A DNA stretch of 64,000 bases from Argentina anserina. Lineage: Eukaryota; Streptophyta; Magnoliopsida; Rosales; Rosaceae. The DNA is taken from the NCBI RefSeq assembly GCF_933775445.1, contig NC_065875.1, forward strand, positions 22,567,555-22,631,554, read 5' to 3'. Under the pieces are notes generated by a model. That model was not told the origin of the DNA and did no database searches. It was given only the letters and a program-made list of their open reading frames with translations. Shown one piece after another: positions 13,352 through 24,873 of the stretch; the first letter of the stretch is position 1, and the number at the start of each line of letters is the position of its first letter. The position numbers were made by a program, and so were the translations under genes.

Positions 13352-13402
<51 letters not shown>

Positions 13403-13762
13403 AAATATATTTTTTAAAAAATTATATAATATTTATTTTTAAATTTCAGACTATGTAAGGTAACTACAACATTTATATTTAGATGAAAACTTTTGGTAAG
13501 ATTTTTTTTTTTGTTTTTTTTTTCTGAAATAGAATATTCTTTTGTTAAAGTATAATCGATTTAAGGGGATATGTAAAGTAACAAATGTTATTTTTCCTAG
13601 AATATACATATCTTAATTAATACCATATTTAATACAATTATATCGATAATAATTTTTCTAGTGACAAATATGTCAAGATTCATGACTTTCTTATTTAATT
13701 AATTTATATTTATGATTAATTATTGGCTATAATTAATTAATACAATTACCATATGGGCACCC

Positions 13763-13825
<63 letters not shown>

Positions 13826-14103
13826 CTATATCTCGCCCGCGCGCACACATACACATATATATCTATATATTTCAAGCATATTTTGTATATATCGTATTTT
13901 TTAATTACATTTAAAAAAATGATATAAAAAAGAACTAAATTTTTTTTATATAATAATCTAGAACCGTTGGATTAACAAGAATATGATTGTATTTTCATTC
14001 AAAAATGACATTTTGTGATTATTTATAATTAGTGACGTGGCAAGGTGACGTTGCATGCCACGTGAGATTGTGGCGCCGGATTTGGCGCCATATTATGGCA
14101 CTA
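13083..14103. mobile_element. Long inverted-repeat element, about 1.02 kb, microsatellite-filled
   Basis: The left arm (13083 to about 13270, starting tagtgcca) matches the reverse complement of the right arm (about 13905-14103, ending tggcacta), including the stretches around cttgttaatccaac (13211-13224) and its partner at 13967-13980. The centre has (AT)n at 13354-13398, (CA)n at 13764-13797 and (TA)n at 13799-13825. No convincing target duplication was found, so I call it a MITE or foldback-like element by inference. No open frame with coding character lies inside. Confidence 0.65.
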
Positions 14104-14429
14104 AAACATTTTCCTATCATAATTTACTAGTTTGAGGGTAAGGCTGAGCCTCATTCTTAAGCTGATATAACAACTTCAAAAAATATATAGAAAATTGCTA
14201 TTTTTATGCAAATTGCTGCACCTAATGGGCTAAATTTCAAGATTGTTTTTGGAAAATCTTATATATACAGCATGTATGGTACCCAATGCAATCATAGTCA
14301 TTTACATTCAGGGCTTACCACATATTTATGATGTCATATAGTCTAAATTATTCTAAATTATTCACACGGTATGTGAAGATCCATATTGTGCATCGAATAT
14401 GCTTTGAAAATTTTTAATAAGTTAATTAT

Positions 14430-15408
14430 TCAAATAATCAAGAACAACACAGTTTGGCTCCGCAATTTCCAGAATCGCACTAGGGTTATAGAAAAGAATT
14501 TCAGTTCCGTCAGACAGGAGTTTGGGTAGGTCATTCGGTGGCCTAGTGTTGAATTGATGGTGGTGGATTGACAGAGGGTGGTGTTTCTGGTTACGGTGGG
14601 AGATGTTGACATGCTTTTAGGTTGAGGGTTGCTTTCAGCGGCGATGTCATAACATTCCCTTGAGTCTCCGGTTTGGTATTGCTGTGGCTGGGGAGCCGGT
14701 GTGATCGGTGTGTTGAGATAGGGGAGCAGAGGTCGTGGTGGCTTCTTGGGTTTTTTTCGAACCCGGATTGTTTCAAGGTGGCTCAGTTGGGTTGTATGTT
14801 GATGGTGGTGTTGCTCTACTACAACATAAACAGTGGCTCGCTGGTAGAAATTGGTGTCGAAGGCAGGGAGTCGGCCTTGCGTTCGGAGGTTGGCGGCATG
14901 CCGATGGTATTCAAATGGCTTCCTTTTGGGAACTCCAATAGAGGGGGCTTGACTTGGGCTCTTTTTTTGCCTGGGTCTGGGTCAATTAGGGTGGGCTTAG
15001 TTCTTTGACCCAGGTATGTATTTTTTCTTTTGTTTTGTATTTTTTGGATAGTTATCTAGTGTCAAGGGTTGTGTCACGGTGAGCCATGACGATGATGTCA
15101 TTTCTAGGGACTACTAGTTTAACGACGGTTAATATTTGGTGTCAATGTAATAAGGAGATTGTCTATGCATATATGCTGGTAATATTTGTAAGTAGTGTTG
15201 GAGTATATTATTTCTTCTTGAGATTGACAGGAAGGAGGTATCACAACTTCTAAATTAGTTTTAGGTTACAGTTGAATATACTATGGTTCTTATCCACTGT
15301 AATTATTAGTTTTACGGTCATTCTATAGATGGGATGCTAGTGGGGAATAAAGTCATTCTATAGTTGTATTTTGGTTTACTTTAATAATAGATATTCTCTC
15401 TCAAAAAA
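14430..15408 (+). mobile_element. LINE-like 3' tail with poly(A), tentative
   Basis: A G/T-rich segment is followed by a T-rich stretch and ends in ctctctcaaaaaaaa at about 15393-15409. The overall texture resembles 3' untranslated regions of plant L1-type LINEs. No reverse transcriptase or endonuclease frame is present, so it would be a 5'-truncated copy. Frames at 14673-15008 are G-rich by composition and have no recognised domain. The piece ends about 200 bp before the thioesterase start codon, so part could also be that gene's promoter region. Confidence 0.35.
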
Positions 15409-15608
15409 AATTGAAAAAGAATCGAAATGAATTGCGTAGTCGGCTACTCGGCTAACAGTGTGTACGTTACTTGTAACAAAGATGGGCCTGTGTGTGGATC
15501 GACGTCTAGGCCCAAATTCGGATCCAAATTCAACACTTGGTTTTATCGCCGGTTCGTCTCTCTCTTTCTTCATGCTCTCTCTCTCTCTCTCTCTCAGCAT
15601 CAGCAGAG

Positions 15609-17196
15609 ATGTTGGGGTTGCAGGCATTTTCAATTGCCGACGCCTCTCACGTGCCCTTTCCTCCCTCACGTGCAATCCATACGTCGCTCGTTCTTCCCCG
15701 CCTGTCAGTCTCTTTTCTGACCACACGGTCATGTCTCCGATCAGTCCCCAATGTCCGGAAATGCACAACTTGCCTCGCATTCGATTTCCAAAGTGGGAAA
15801 GGGTACTACTTTCTCACTGCCCTCGATAGGTTCCTCAGTTTTTCTTATGCTTTAATCATCAGACTGTTTTTAACTTTTTATTTATTTTCTTTTTTTAAGT
15901 TTTAGACTTCAACAAACTCAAAGTCATAGTTTTTCTTGGTGTGTTTATGAGAATTGGCTTCTACATGACAACCCAGCTATTGTCATGAGCTATGGTTCTG
16001 TTGATTGTCCTGATCAGAAGTGTTTAAATTTCTAGTGTACTAGATGTCACTGGAGAAATTTCAATGTGTAAATAAAGCTTTGTATTTTTTGTGAACATTG
16101 CAGAATGAGTGGGTTTCATGATGTGGAGCTCAAAGTCCGCGATTACGAGCTTGATCAGTATGGTGTTGTCAACAATGCTGTCTTTGCAAGTTACTGCCAG
16201 CACGGTGAGACTGCTACATTCATTTGTATCAAAACTATGTACATACATTTCTGCAATGTGCAGGTTTTTCAATTCGACACAGTTTTGTGGTACATGCTTG
16301 CCTACACCTTGATTCTTGACCGATTCTAAGTTCCTTACTATAATGACTCACTATGAAATCCATATCATACTTAGATTCTCTAATGTTGGCAGAACCTACA
16401 TAGGAACATGTTAGGTATGCCTGAACAATGGTATTAGGGGTGATGATATTGTAATGGTAAATGAAAGCATGGTGCTATATATTGTCCTAAAAAAGGAGCT
16501 TAGCAGTGAAAGATCACATCTTTTAATAATTTCTGGTCCTTTATAACTCCATTTGAAGAGGCTGAATGTTTGTGCATGCTTCAACATTTTGATCAGGTCG
16601 TCATGAACTTCTGGAAAAGGTTGGTCTGAGTGCTGATGCAGTTGCCCGTACTGGTGATGCATTAGCATTGTCAGAATTGTCTCTCAAATTCATTGCCCCT
16701 CTAAAAGTATGACTTGATATTTTACTTCGCTTTATGTAATTTTCCTTTAATACTGAAAAATCAGCAAACGTATACTATGACAGAATATAAATGCTCACCT
16801 TGATTTCCCCTTGTTTTACTTTTTTGAGCAAGTGTGTATTGTGCACTTAGGTTATGAAAACTCAATCTTGTTCTTTTACATGTATAGAGTGGAGACAAGT
16901 TTGTCGTAAAGGTGAGGGTGGCCAACTCCTCAGCTGCGCGCATGTATTTTGATCACTTCATTTTCAAGCTGCCAAATCTAGAGGTTTGTCATTTATCACT
17001 CCTAAAGTACCTTTTTTCAAACATGTACTTGTCTTGACCCCGAAGCTGGGTATCCTGGGAGTTGTTTTCTGAGCAGCCTATTTTGGAAGCAAAGGCCACA
17101 GCAGTATGGCTTGATAAAAACTATCGACCTGTCCGTATTCCACCAGAGGTGAGATCTAAATTTGATCAATTTCTCCGCCATGAGGAGTCTAACTGA
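15609..17196 (+). CDS. Acyl-ACP thioesterase, single-hotdog ALT type, plastid, 206 aa
   Basis: Exons are 15609-15802, 16104-16204, 16597-16706, 16888-16983 and 17077-17196, all with GT-AG introns, giving 206 codons plus TGA. Exon 1 encodes a Ser/Arg/Pro-rich N-terminus like a chloroplast transit peptide. The mature part starts [20 protein letters not shown] and carries the hotdog signature [12 protein letters not shown] (Asp as probable catalytic residue, Asn-Asn-Ala following), then [31 protein letters not shown] and AKATAVWLD. The small plant ALT/ATL family hydrolyses medium- to long-chain acyl- or 3-ketoacyl-ACP in plastids, releasing fatty acids or methylketone precursors. Chain-length specificity cannot be read from sequence. 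A decayed tandem copy lies 1.1 kb downstream. A (CT)n run sits just before the ATG, in the probable 5' untranslated region. Confidence 0.93.
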
Positions 17197-17618
17197 TCAT
17201 CCTGCAATGGAGAACGGAGAGGATACACTGATACAGGTATCTTAAATTCCATTAGCATCGGAAAAATTGGAGGAAGAATATATAGTTAATGTTAAGGGCC
17301 CTAATGTTAAATATACAAGTAATTCTTATGTATGTGAGAGTGATAATCATTGTTGTAATTTCCAAGAAAGATAAAAATTCATGATATCATGAACTAGATG
17401 AAAGAGACACCAAAGGATTTCACATTTTCTTGATTTTTTATAGTCAATTTCTGGGACTATTATTATCCAGTGCACACTTGTTGTTTGATGGTAATCAGGA
17501 AATTGTGTGTTAGGCTGAAGTGCTGAACGGAAGACAAATAACCATCTATTGTATCTGAGATGTGATAAATGTAAAAATAGATGTATTTTGACGAAAAATG
17601 AAGAGAGATAGATAGAAG

Positions 17619-18090
17619 TTGCAGGAAAATAGGGAGAAGAAGGTGATTTTGTCATGGATGAGAGCGAACTCTCTACACGCTCTCATCCATGTGGGAGAGT
17701 GGACCTTTGGAAATTTTTGCAATAGACTGCCTTGCCAAATCGGAGCTCCTTGCCTTCCCTGCATTGATTTGGGTTACAGGAACAGTATTTTTGTTGAGTT
17801 TTGTTTCCGTTGCAAGTTCATATCTTGCACTCAAAACTCACCAGTCTTTACAAAGTTGAATATAGGAGCACAATTTGTAAGCTTCAATGCTGCCATTCTT
17901 CAAGAGAAAGTGGGATTCGTTTTGCTGGACAAAGCTAAATATCTCAGTTGTTTTTTACAGGACAGTAACAGAGAATTTTGAAGGTATAAGGTCATATGTG
18001 AAGCAATAGCAAATCTTAATATCGAGTCATAATGACTAGGCTGTCCAGTCATTATCTAATAAGGTACACGATCTTAGTATTAGGCAACCT
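17619..18090 (+). pseudogene. Relic of a universal stress protein gene
   Basis: Three stretches match, in order, the exons of the intact USP gene at 21436-22231. These are 17635-17770 (gatgagagcgaactc and the following codons, like that gene's start ESELSQYALEWTL), about 17885-17945 (ttcaagagaaagtgggattcg...gacaaagctaaa, like its second exon), and 17955-18090 (gacagtaacagaga...atatgtgaagcaatagc...gtattaggca, like its third exon). Frames are shifted between and within the stretches, and no complete ATP-binding loop remains. A 120-codon open frame at 17619-17981 reads through parts of it in mixed frames and is not a real protein. The gene sits between the intact and the dead thioesterase copy. 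Confidence 0.75.
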
Positions 18091-18341
18091 ATTTTAGATC
18101 TGGGATAATTGGACTAAAGGTTTTCAATTGTAAGCTGTAGCCAATGCCCCCAGCGTTTCAAAAGACTAGGCATTAATGTTGCATTTGGAATTCTAGTTCA
18201 TATAGGTTGGGTAGCGTTGGCGGTTCATAATACCTGCTGTCCTTTTCTTGATAAAAGACTCCCGCCAGTGCGTCTCAAATATCTCCACAGTACTCACTCT
18301 CTGTGCTGCTCTAGCTATTCTCATAGCAGTCAGCAGCAGTG

Positions 18342-19615
18342 ATGTTGAGGTTGCAAGCATTTTTCCATTGCCGACTACAGACATGTTACCTTTCCGTCCT
18401 CGCGTGTCATTCCTAATTCAGTCCATCTTCATCGATAGTTTTCCAACCACACGAATGCGTCTCCGGTTACTCCCCATCGTCAGGATATGCTGCTCCTTTA
18501 ACTGCGATTTCGGAGGTGGCATAGGGTACTATTTACAATCTTCAATGAATCAATGAAAAATCCATAGATGTATATGTGATGCAGTAATGGTAAATGTCTG
18601 ATGATGGTTCAATTATAATCGCTCCTTCAATAGTAAATTGAGTTTTCTTCACATCCCTTCTATTTCCCGCACTTTGGTGAGTAAAATATTAGAACCAGAA
18701 CTAGAAACTTGTTGATCTAGCATTCGCTTTACCTTCTATGTGATGACATGGTTTTGTTGATTTTCCCCTTAAGGGAATAGGGTTAAGTATGTACAGTAAT
18801 ATATAAAGCTTCTCTTTCTGAGCCTTGCAGAATGAGTGATTTTTATGATGTTGAGCTTAAAGTCCGCGACTATGAGCTTGATCAGTATGGCGTCGTGAAC
18901 AATGCTGTCTATGCAAATTATTGTCAGCACGGTGAGACCTCCACCTTTGTTCAATTCAGAACTATATATTTAGCATTTCAATATTTTGAACGGCTTTATG
19001 TGGCTGTGTATTAACATTCATGCTACCACATTTTGAACATGATCACGTCTTTCATGAACTTCTTAGAAGGGTTGGCATGAGTGCTGATGTACTTGCCAGA
19101 GCCGGTGAAGCATTTGCGCTGTCAGAATTATCTCTGAAATCATTGCACCTCTAAAAGTAAGTATTTGGTTTGAAACTATCGAGTCTTTTTTCTGTCAATT
19201 TTGCATACAGTACATTTCTGCTACCACAGATTGTAAAATGTGAGGACACTGTGATTGTAACAACCCATTTTTCTTTTTTACTCGTGTGAACAGAGTGGAG
19301 ACAAGTTTGTCATAAAAATCAGGATGACCAACTCCTCAGCAGCTCGCGTCTACTTTGATCACTTCGTTTTCAAGCTGCCAAATCTAGAGGTTTGTCATTA
19401 ATCCATTATGGCATTATCACTCTCTAACTTTAATATAATTACAATCAGAAGCAAACGCTGTAACCATCTGATCATGGCATGGTTTCCAAACATTGGAAGC
19501 AAAGGCCACAGCAGTGTGCCTTGATAGAGACTATCGCCCTGTCCGTGCTCCATCGGAGATGACATGTAAATTTCTCCATTTTCGTCGCCATAAGGAGTTT
19601 AATAGTGTCGTGTAG
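18342..19615 (+). pseudogene. Decayed tandem copy of the ALT-type acyl-ACP thioesterase
   Basis: All five exons of the neighbouring intact gene are recognisable: exon 1 from ATG 18342, exon 2 at 18832-18932, exon 3 about 19049-19155, exon 4 about 19294-19389, exon 5 about 19495-19615. Exon 2 is intact and keeps [12 protein letters not shown]. Lesions: exon 1 has an early frameshift, so the ATG frame hits a stop after about 24 codons. The exon 3 acceptor gatcag has become gatcac. Exon 3 lost one base near 19140 (aaattcattgcc compared with aaatcattgcac). The exon 5 acceptor gagcag is gone, and a conserved Trp codon in exon 5 is now Cys. It could still be transcribed but cannot make the full enzyme. 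Confidence 0.88.
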
Positions 19616-19628
19616 AAGGAAATTGGTG

Positions 19629-20075
19629 ATAAAGTTATATGGGGTTCACATCCAAAACCAATGGATAATAGATTGAAAAATCCAAAACTAATTGATAATA
19701 GATTGAAAATACAAAACAGAACAAGAATGAGTAATAACAGCGGAATATGTAGAAGAATTTCACTTTTTTATTGAATACTTCATATTACAAGATTACACCT
19801 TAATCTATGATAATATTATTCTCAAAAGAAAAATACTTCTTACTTAATAGTCACAATCAAGTATAAAACAACCTCACTAAGATCGTTGCTTGAAGTGTCG
19901 ATACAACCTCACTAAGATCGGTGTAATCACACGTATGTCGACTTCACTAAGCTTGTCGATGTTGCCACTGAAGTCTTATTCAATGGAGTCATTAAGATCT
20001 CCTTGCACTAAGTTTTTCTCTCCTCAATGAATATTTCTTGTCTTTTCTGCATGCATGTTCGACGTCCACTTTGCA

Positions 20076-20121
<46 letters not shown>

Positions 20122-21008
20122 GCCGAGCCTTCATCTTCTTTGTCCTAGAAAGGAAATCACACTCACTTATTACAACCTTCTTATCTTTCATTCACTTAGA
20201 AATGAATGATTCCACTCACATATTACAACCTTCCTATTGCTCATTCACCTAGAAATGAATCATCCTTACAAAACCAAATGAATAAAAGGATACAACACTA
20301 CATCTATATCCTTTTATGTAATAATCACAATTTATCTCTTAATAAATCTGAAAATATATTTGAAAACACCCTTCCAAATATATCTAGACATACCTATTAA
20401 AGATAGAAGATAAAAAAGGAATTCCCAACCTTCTATATCTAGATTATCTAGAAAATGAACTACCCACATAAATATGGAATATATCCATTAATCGAAACCC
20501 CTTTTCTTTATCAATCTCTATTCAAATTTATTCCCTATTTTGCTGGAAATATATTTGAACACACCATTCCAAATATATCTCAAACTACCTCTATGGTATG
20601 TAGATCAACTAGGAAACTCCATCAATATCTCTCTTAGCATATCTGATTCTTCCTTTTATTCCAACGACTTGGCATCTACTTCTTTGGATCTTCATCAACA
20701 TTATGGAGGCCAATATGTGTACCTTCATAAATGAAGTGACTTAAACCCTTATAAACTTATAGACTAGGTCTCAATTTCTAATTTAGGATGTATATTCTCA
20801 ACACGCCCCCGTACGTGGACAACATTTTGGGTGACGTGGAGTCTGTGTGACCATTTGGGCTTCACACGTAGATGTGGGTAACCTGGCTCTGATACCATGA
20901 TAAAGTGATTTGAGGTTCACATCCAAAACTAATTGGCAATGGATGAAGTGACGCAAACTCTTATAAACCCACATATTAATTCCCAATATAGGATGTATAT
21001 TCTCAACA
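19629..21008 (-). mobile_element. TRIM-like LTR element with an insertion in one LTR
   Basis: The right repeat (about 20900-21008) reads tgataaagtgattt...tgtatattctcaaca. The left repeat begins tgataaagttata at 19629 and ends gtatattctcaaca at about 20808. Between 20809 and 20899 there is only about 90 bp. Its right end, gctctgatacca (20887-20898), is the complement of the initiator-Met tRNA primer-binding site tggtatcagagc, so the element is on the minus strand. The interior is too short for genes, which defines a terminal-repeat retrotransposon in miniature. Flanks attgg (before 19629) and attag (after 21008) are a possible 5-bp target duplication with one mismatch. The left repeat is separated into two parts by about 1 kb of other DNA (about 19690-20720). 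Confidence 0.65.
19690..20720. other. AT-rich insertion inside the TRIM left repeat, unclassified
   Basis: About 1 kb lies between the two halves of the left repeat. It includes a short direct repeat (aacctcactaagatcg near 19871 and 19906), (CA)n at about 20079-20102 and (TA)n at about 20103-20121. No clear terminal repeats were found. It may be a solo LTR of another family. Small frames here (20027-20252) are microsatellite translations. Confidence 0.4.
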
Positions 21009-21435
21009 ATTAGTGTGAGGGGAAGTCTTCGTTACTAAATCTCCAGTCATGTAATTGTATTTTCTATCCCGCTGGTACCAGGAAAAAGGAAGAATAAATG
21101 TGATTTCTTTGGAGGAATTTAATAAATAAGATTGTTGTTATGTCTATGTACGTGAAACGAAAATTCTGTTATCCCTATAGTAATAATGTCCCATTAAAGT
21201 TCATGAATTTCCGTTTAGACGTCAGAAATTATTGGCCTGTCATCCTGACACCTGGTCTCTAATTTTCTGGATTATTATGATACGTGTTCACCTCTAGGAG
21301 TTTGATGGTCGATTGGGGAACTTACGTGTTACGAGGGACAGAGGACAAATCATTCTTCATCACAACTTTAATGTGCTAAAACTCGTTAGAACTTTAGAAG
21401 CTAAGCTAAGTGGAGAGGTAGATAGGAGGAAGTTA

Positions 21436-22231
21436 ATGGAGCAACAGGGAGAGGAGAAGATGAAGCAGAAGGTGATGGTGGCATTTAATGAGAGCGAGCT
21501 TAGCCAGTACGCACTCGAATGGACCCTCAAAAATCTTGGCAGCGCCATTCACAATTCTGAGCTACTCGTCTTCACTGCACAACCAGTTACAATTGATTTT
21601 GGTTACACAGCCATCGATGAATTTTGTTTCAGTTAATGTTCAATATGTATCTCACTCTCAGAATAACACAAAGCTTGAAATTAAGAGTGCAGGCTTCTTA
21701 TTGTTTCTTTTCTTCTTGTTTGTATTTATGGAAAATACAGCTCCTGAGTTGATAGCAGCTATACAAGAAAACTACAAGAAGGTGGCATTGAATTTGCTGC
21801 ACAAAGCTAAAACAATCTGCGCCAACTATGGGGTCGGTCACAATTCTGTTGATTTCGCCTCTCTTTTTACTCTTTACCTCTTTGAGACGAATAAAACTCT
21901 AGTTTGTTTCTTGGTACAGATCACTGCAAGGACAGTAACAGAGATTGGTGATCCTAAGAAGGCAATATGTGAAGCAGTAGAAAAATTAAACATCGATTTA
22001 CTAGTATTAGGCAGTCATGGCCGAGGCATTGTTCAAAGGTATTATTCATATTTGTGATCTGCCGCTCTGTTTTCTACAAGATATGTTATTACCTTTTTTG
22101 GTTAGAAGATATGTTATTATCTAGTTGCACCTTACATGTGGGATCTAAACAGGGCTTTCCTGGGAAGCGTCAGCAATTACTGTGTTCATAATGCGGGATG
22201 TACTGTTCTTGTTGTGAGGAAACCAATCTGA
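21436..22231 (+). CDS. Universal stress protein A family, ATP-binding type, 161 aa
   Basis: Exons are 21436-21631, 21741-21832, 21920-22038 and 22153-22231 with GT-AG introns; the joined frame is 161 codons plus TGA. ATG 21436 is chosen because homologous residues begin right after it and upstream codons have no family character. The N-terminus MKQKVMVAFNESELSQYALEW is the usual beta1-alpha1 of the USP fold, and the exon 3/4 junction restores the ATP-binding loop G-2x-G-9x-G-S (GSHGRG, then LGSVSNYCVHNAGCTVLVV). The protein should be a small cytosolic nucleotide-binding dimer linked to stress responses. The substitution of Asn for the usual Asp in the first loop (AFNESE) is unusual and could weaken nucleotide contact. 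It shares exon sizes with the next USP gene. Confidence 0.92.
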
Positions 22232-23149
22232 ATATTTCGTGTTGTGTATGGTATATAGTATGATTAATCAGCAGTGTGTCTCACACTTACTAGTCTGTAA
22301 AGTCTTAATACTCTGGTGGGAGTCTGGAGCAGGTACTATATTCTGAAATAAAAGGTTGCATGTTGTTGATATGCTTCTTGGTGTCACTGAAATTCAGGAA
22401 TGAATAGAACTTTTTGTTGAAGTAAACATTATTTGTGTATGTGCAATTATGCATAACTGGATTATGGATTGAAATACTTGACGTTCATCAAAAAGGAAGA
22501 ATATGGATTTTACAATACGTTTTGCAATGAGTCAATGATCCCCTAAAGTACTAAATCTAACCCTTTTAAACTCAAGTCAAGAATTTCAACTCCAGTAATC
22601 GAAATGACTTCAGCCTTTTTTTCCATCAAATCATTTAATTGTAGGTTTATGTCACTGTCATTTCGGTTAATTGGTGTACGATCAATACTGAGCAAGGGTT
22701 CCTATCTGGACTAGAATGGATAACTTTGGATTATGGTAGACATGGACGCTGCCATGAAACTTTGCAACTAGTTGGCAAGCTCATCCTATGTTTCTCCACC
22801 AAACATACAAGACAATTGATACAACGCTCAAGTGTCAGCTATGGAGATTGGTTTCCTTTCTTAAGAAAATAAAGATAATAATCCAACGAATATAAAATTG
22901 AGAGAAATATCTACACGCAAAATTATCCAGTACAGGATGATGATGGGGCCTCAGTGTACATAATTTATGATTTAGTCAGCTGGTAAACTATGATCGTCAT
23001 CGGAAAGTAGACGAAGAAATTGGATAAAACTTATCCGATTCCTCTTGTTCGGGGGCCCAGATTTGGTGTTTGACTGACGGTTATGACCGCCCTCTGTATC
23101 TTCAACTACTTTTTTACAAAACAGCAGCTTTTGCCTGAAACTGAAGCCC
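22232..23149. other. Intergenic spacer between two USP genes
   Basis: The start probably holds the 3' untranslated region of the first USP gene. The rest shows no gene, clear repeat or ORF of note. Confidence 0.5.
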
Positions 23150-23157
23150 TATATAAC
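23150..23157 (+). promoter_or_regulatory. Putative TATA box of the second USP gene
   Basis: The sequence ctatataac lies about 65 bp upstream of ATG 23220, a common spacing for plant core promoters with short leaders. Position is the only support. Confidence 0.5.
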
Positions 23158-23219
23158 TCACAAGTGTGGTGCTCTTTGGTATAGTGTATCTCTTTGAAAT
23201 CTTAAAATCAGAAACAAAA

Positions 23220-24342
23220 ATGGGCGAGGTAGTAGAAAATGGAGGAGCTGAGATTGCTGAGAAGCCAGTTATGGTGGCAGTTGATGAAAGTGAGTGCAGT
23301 CACTATGCCCTCATGTGGGTTATTGACAACCTCAAAGAGTCTATAACTGCTCAGAAGCCGCTGCTCATCTTCATGGCGCAGCCTCCTCCGGCCAACAACC
23401 TCACATTTGCGGCGGCTCTCGGCTCTGCTCGCATGTATTGCCCTCCCAGTTAAGTTGTTTAAACTTTTCATGCTAAACGAGTATCCAGAGGAGTGTTGTT
23501 GATTTTGTTTCTCACAATTTGTGTATATGTTGTTCATTTCAGCTACGGAGTTTACCAACAATATGCAGGAAAATCATAGGAAGCTTACAACGGCTTTGTT
23601 GGAGAGAGCTAAAGACATATGTGCTAGTCATGGGGTATTTTATCTATTAATTGATTACTTGATAGCAGAAATGCAGAATGTTATTTTGAGTTTTTGACTG
23701 CAATTTGAATGGTGTACTTGTTGGTAGATTGGTAGTATGATTCTCAAAATTCCACTTTTATTAAGTCCTTCATATTTCGTATAACTAATCATTGTTTCGT
23801 TTAAGGCTCTTCTTCATTAGGATATAGTGTATAGTTTTCTTAGCCTCTTACAGTTAGGCTTTTACCAATTATAATATCACTAGGCTTATTGTAGAATTTA
23901 TTCTTGTTGAGAGTTTAGTGCTTAAATTTTACAAATAGTACTGTACTTGGGGATGGATGGTTGCAGTTACATAACAAGTTTAAGACACAACCACATGTCC
24001 AAGATATATCAAGTTCAAAGTTCATCATCGTTTTTACTTATCAACAGGTGACTGCGAAGACAGTTACAGAGATAGGGGATGCTAAAACAGCCATATGTGC
24101 TGCAGTTCTTAAACACAATGTCAGTATGCTAGTTCTTGGCGCGCGTGGACTTGGAAAAATCAAAAGGTAATTAGTTTCATTTTTCTTTAATCTGTGCTGG
24201 TTTAGATTGTTGTTCGTGTTCGCTTAGGGTCTAATGATTTTTGTTTTGCCGATTCAGGGCTATCATTGGGAGTGTTAGCAACTACTGCGTTCAGCATGCA
24301 AAGTGCCCTGTTCTTGTTGTGAAGAAACCGCAGGTTGTTTGA
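23220..24342 (+). CDS. Universal stress protein A family, ATP-binding type, 174 aa
   Basis: Exons are 23220-23448, 23543-23634, 24048-24166 and 24258-24342, with GT-AG introns; exons 2 and 3 (92 and 119 bp) are exactly the sizes found in the upstream paralogue. The product is 174 aa. It begins with an acidic leader, then KPVMVAVDESECSHYALMWV with the usual Asp in the first nucleotide loop, an Ala/Pro-rich variable loop, TVTEIGDAKTAI, and the ATP loop GARGLG...IGSVSNYC with ending CPVLVVKKP. The joined exons 3 and 4 restore G-2x-G-9x-G-S. Like its neighbour it should be a soluble nucleotide-binding stress protein. Intron 2 is larger (413 bp). The two genes are tandem duplicates. Confidence 0.94.
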
Positions 24343-24873
24343 TGTGACTAGATTCCAGAATCTAGCATGTACATATTTTGCATCAGAAGAATGTAAAGTG
24401 ATATCAAATGTGTTGTGACTTAAATTCTAGCTTATAATTAATATCAAGTGAATGATGGCAATGTAATGAAACTCTGTGTTTCCTTTTGACAGAGTAGTGG
24501 TGAAATCCTAGTGGTTGTTGAATTCTAGCTTCTAGTTAATGTCAAGTGAATGATGGCAATGTAATGAAGAAACTATTTTGACAGAGTAGTACTGGTGATA
24601 TCCTATTAGTTGTTGAGTTTCTTAGTATATAGTTCATATTTCATGTTAAATATGAATCCTGCTAGCAGAAAGGTAACCCTGGGACTTGTATGAGATTTTA
24701 TACTGTGTGCATTCTGTACACATCTGTGAATTAAGGACAACCACTAGAATTTGAAAAGAGTGATTCTGGAACCAATTGCTCCATAGTTTAAAGATCAATA
24801 GTTCGATACATAAAATCCTTCAGTGCTTTTAAGTTTTCAATTTGGAGAATTTTCCAGGCAACCGAAGGGAATG
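24343..24873. other. Convergent 3' spacer between USP and nuclease genes
   Basis: The two genes converge here, so both 3' untranslated regions should lie in this interval. A segment near 24425-24460 (ttctagcttataattaatatcaagtgaatgatggcaatg) is repeated with changes at 24521-24563, a local duplication of about 100 bp period. Confidence 0.6.

Noticed and set aside
15376..15829. Overlapping open frames on both strands around the first thioesterase exon
   Set aside because: The CT repeat and absence of stops in several frames make chance frames; only the frame from ATG 15609 joins to the hotdog exons by splicing.
17619..17981. 120-codon frame downstream of the thioesterase
   Set aside because: It mixes frames of a USP relic and contains no intact exon.
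20027..20252. Open frames with His-Thr and Ile-Tyr repeats
   Set aside because: They are translations of (CA)n and (TA)n microsatellites.
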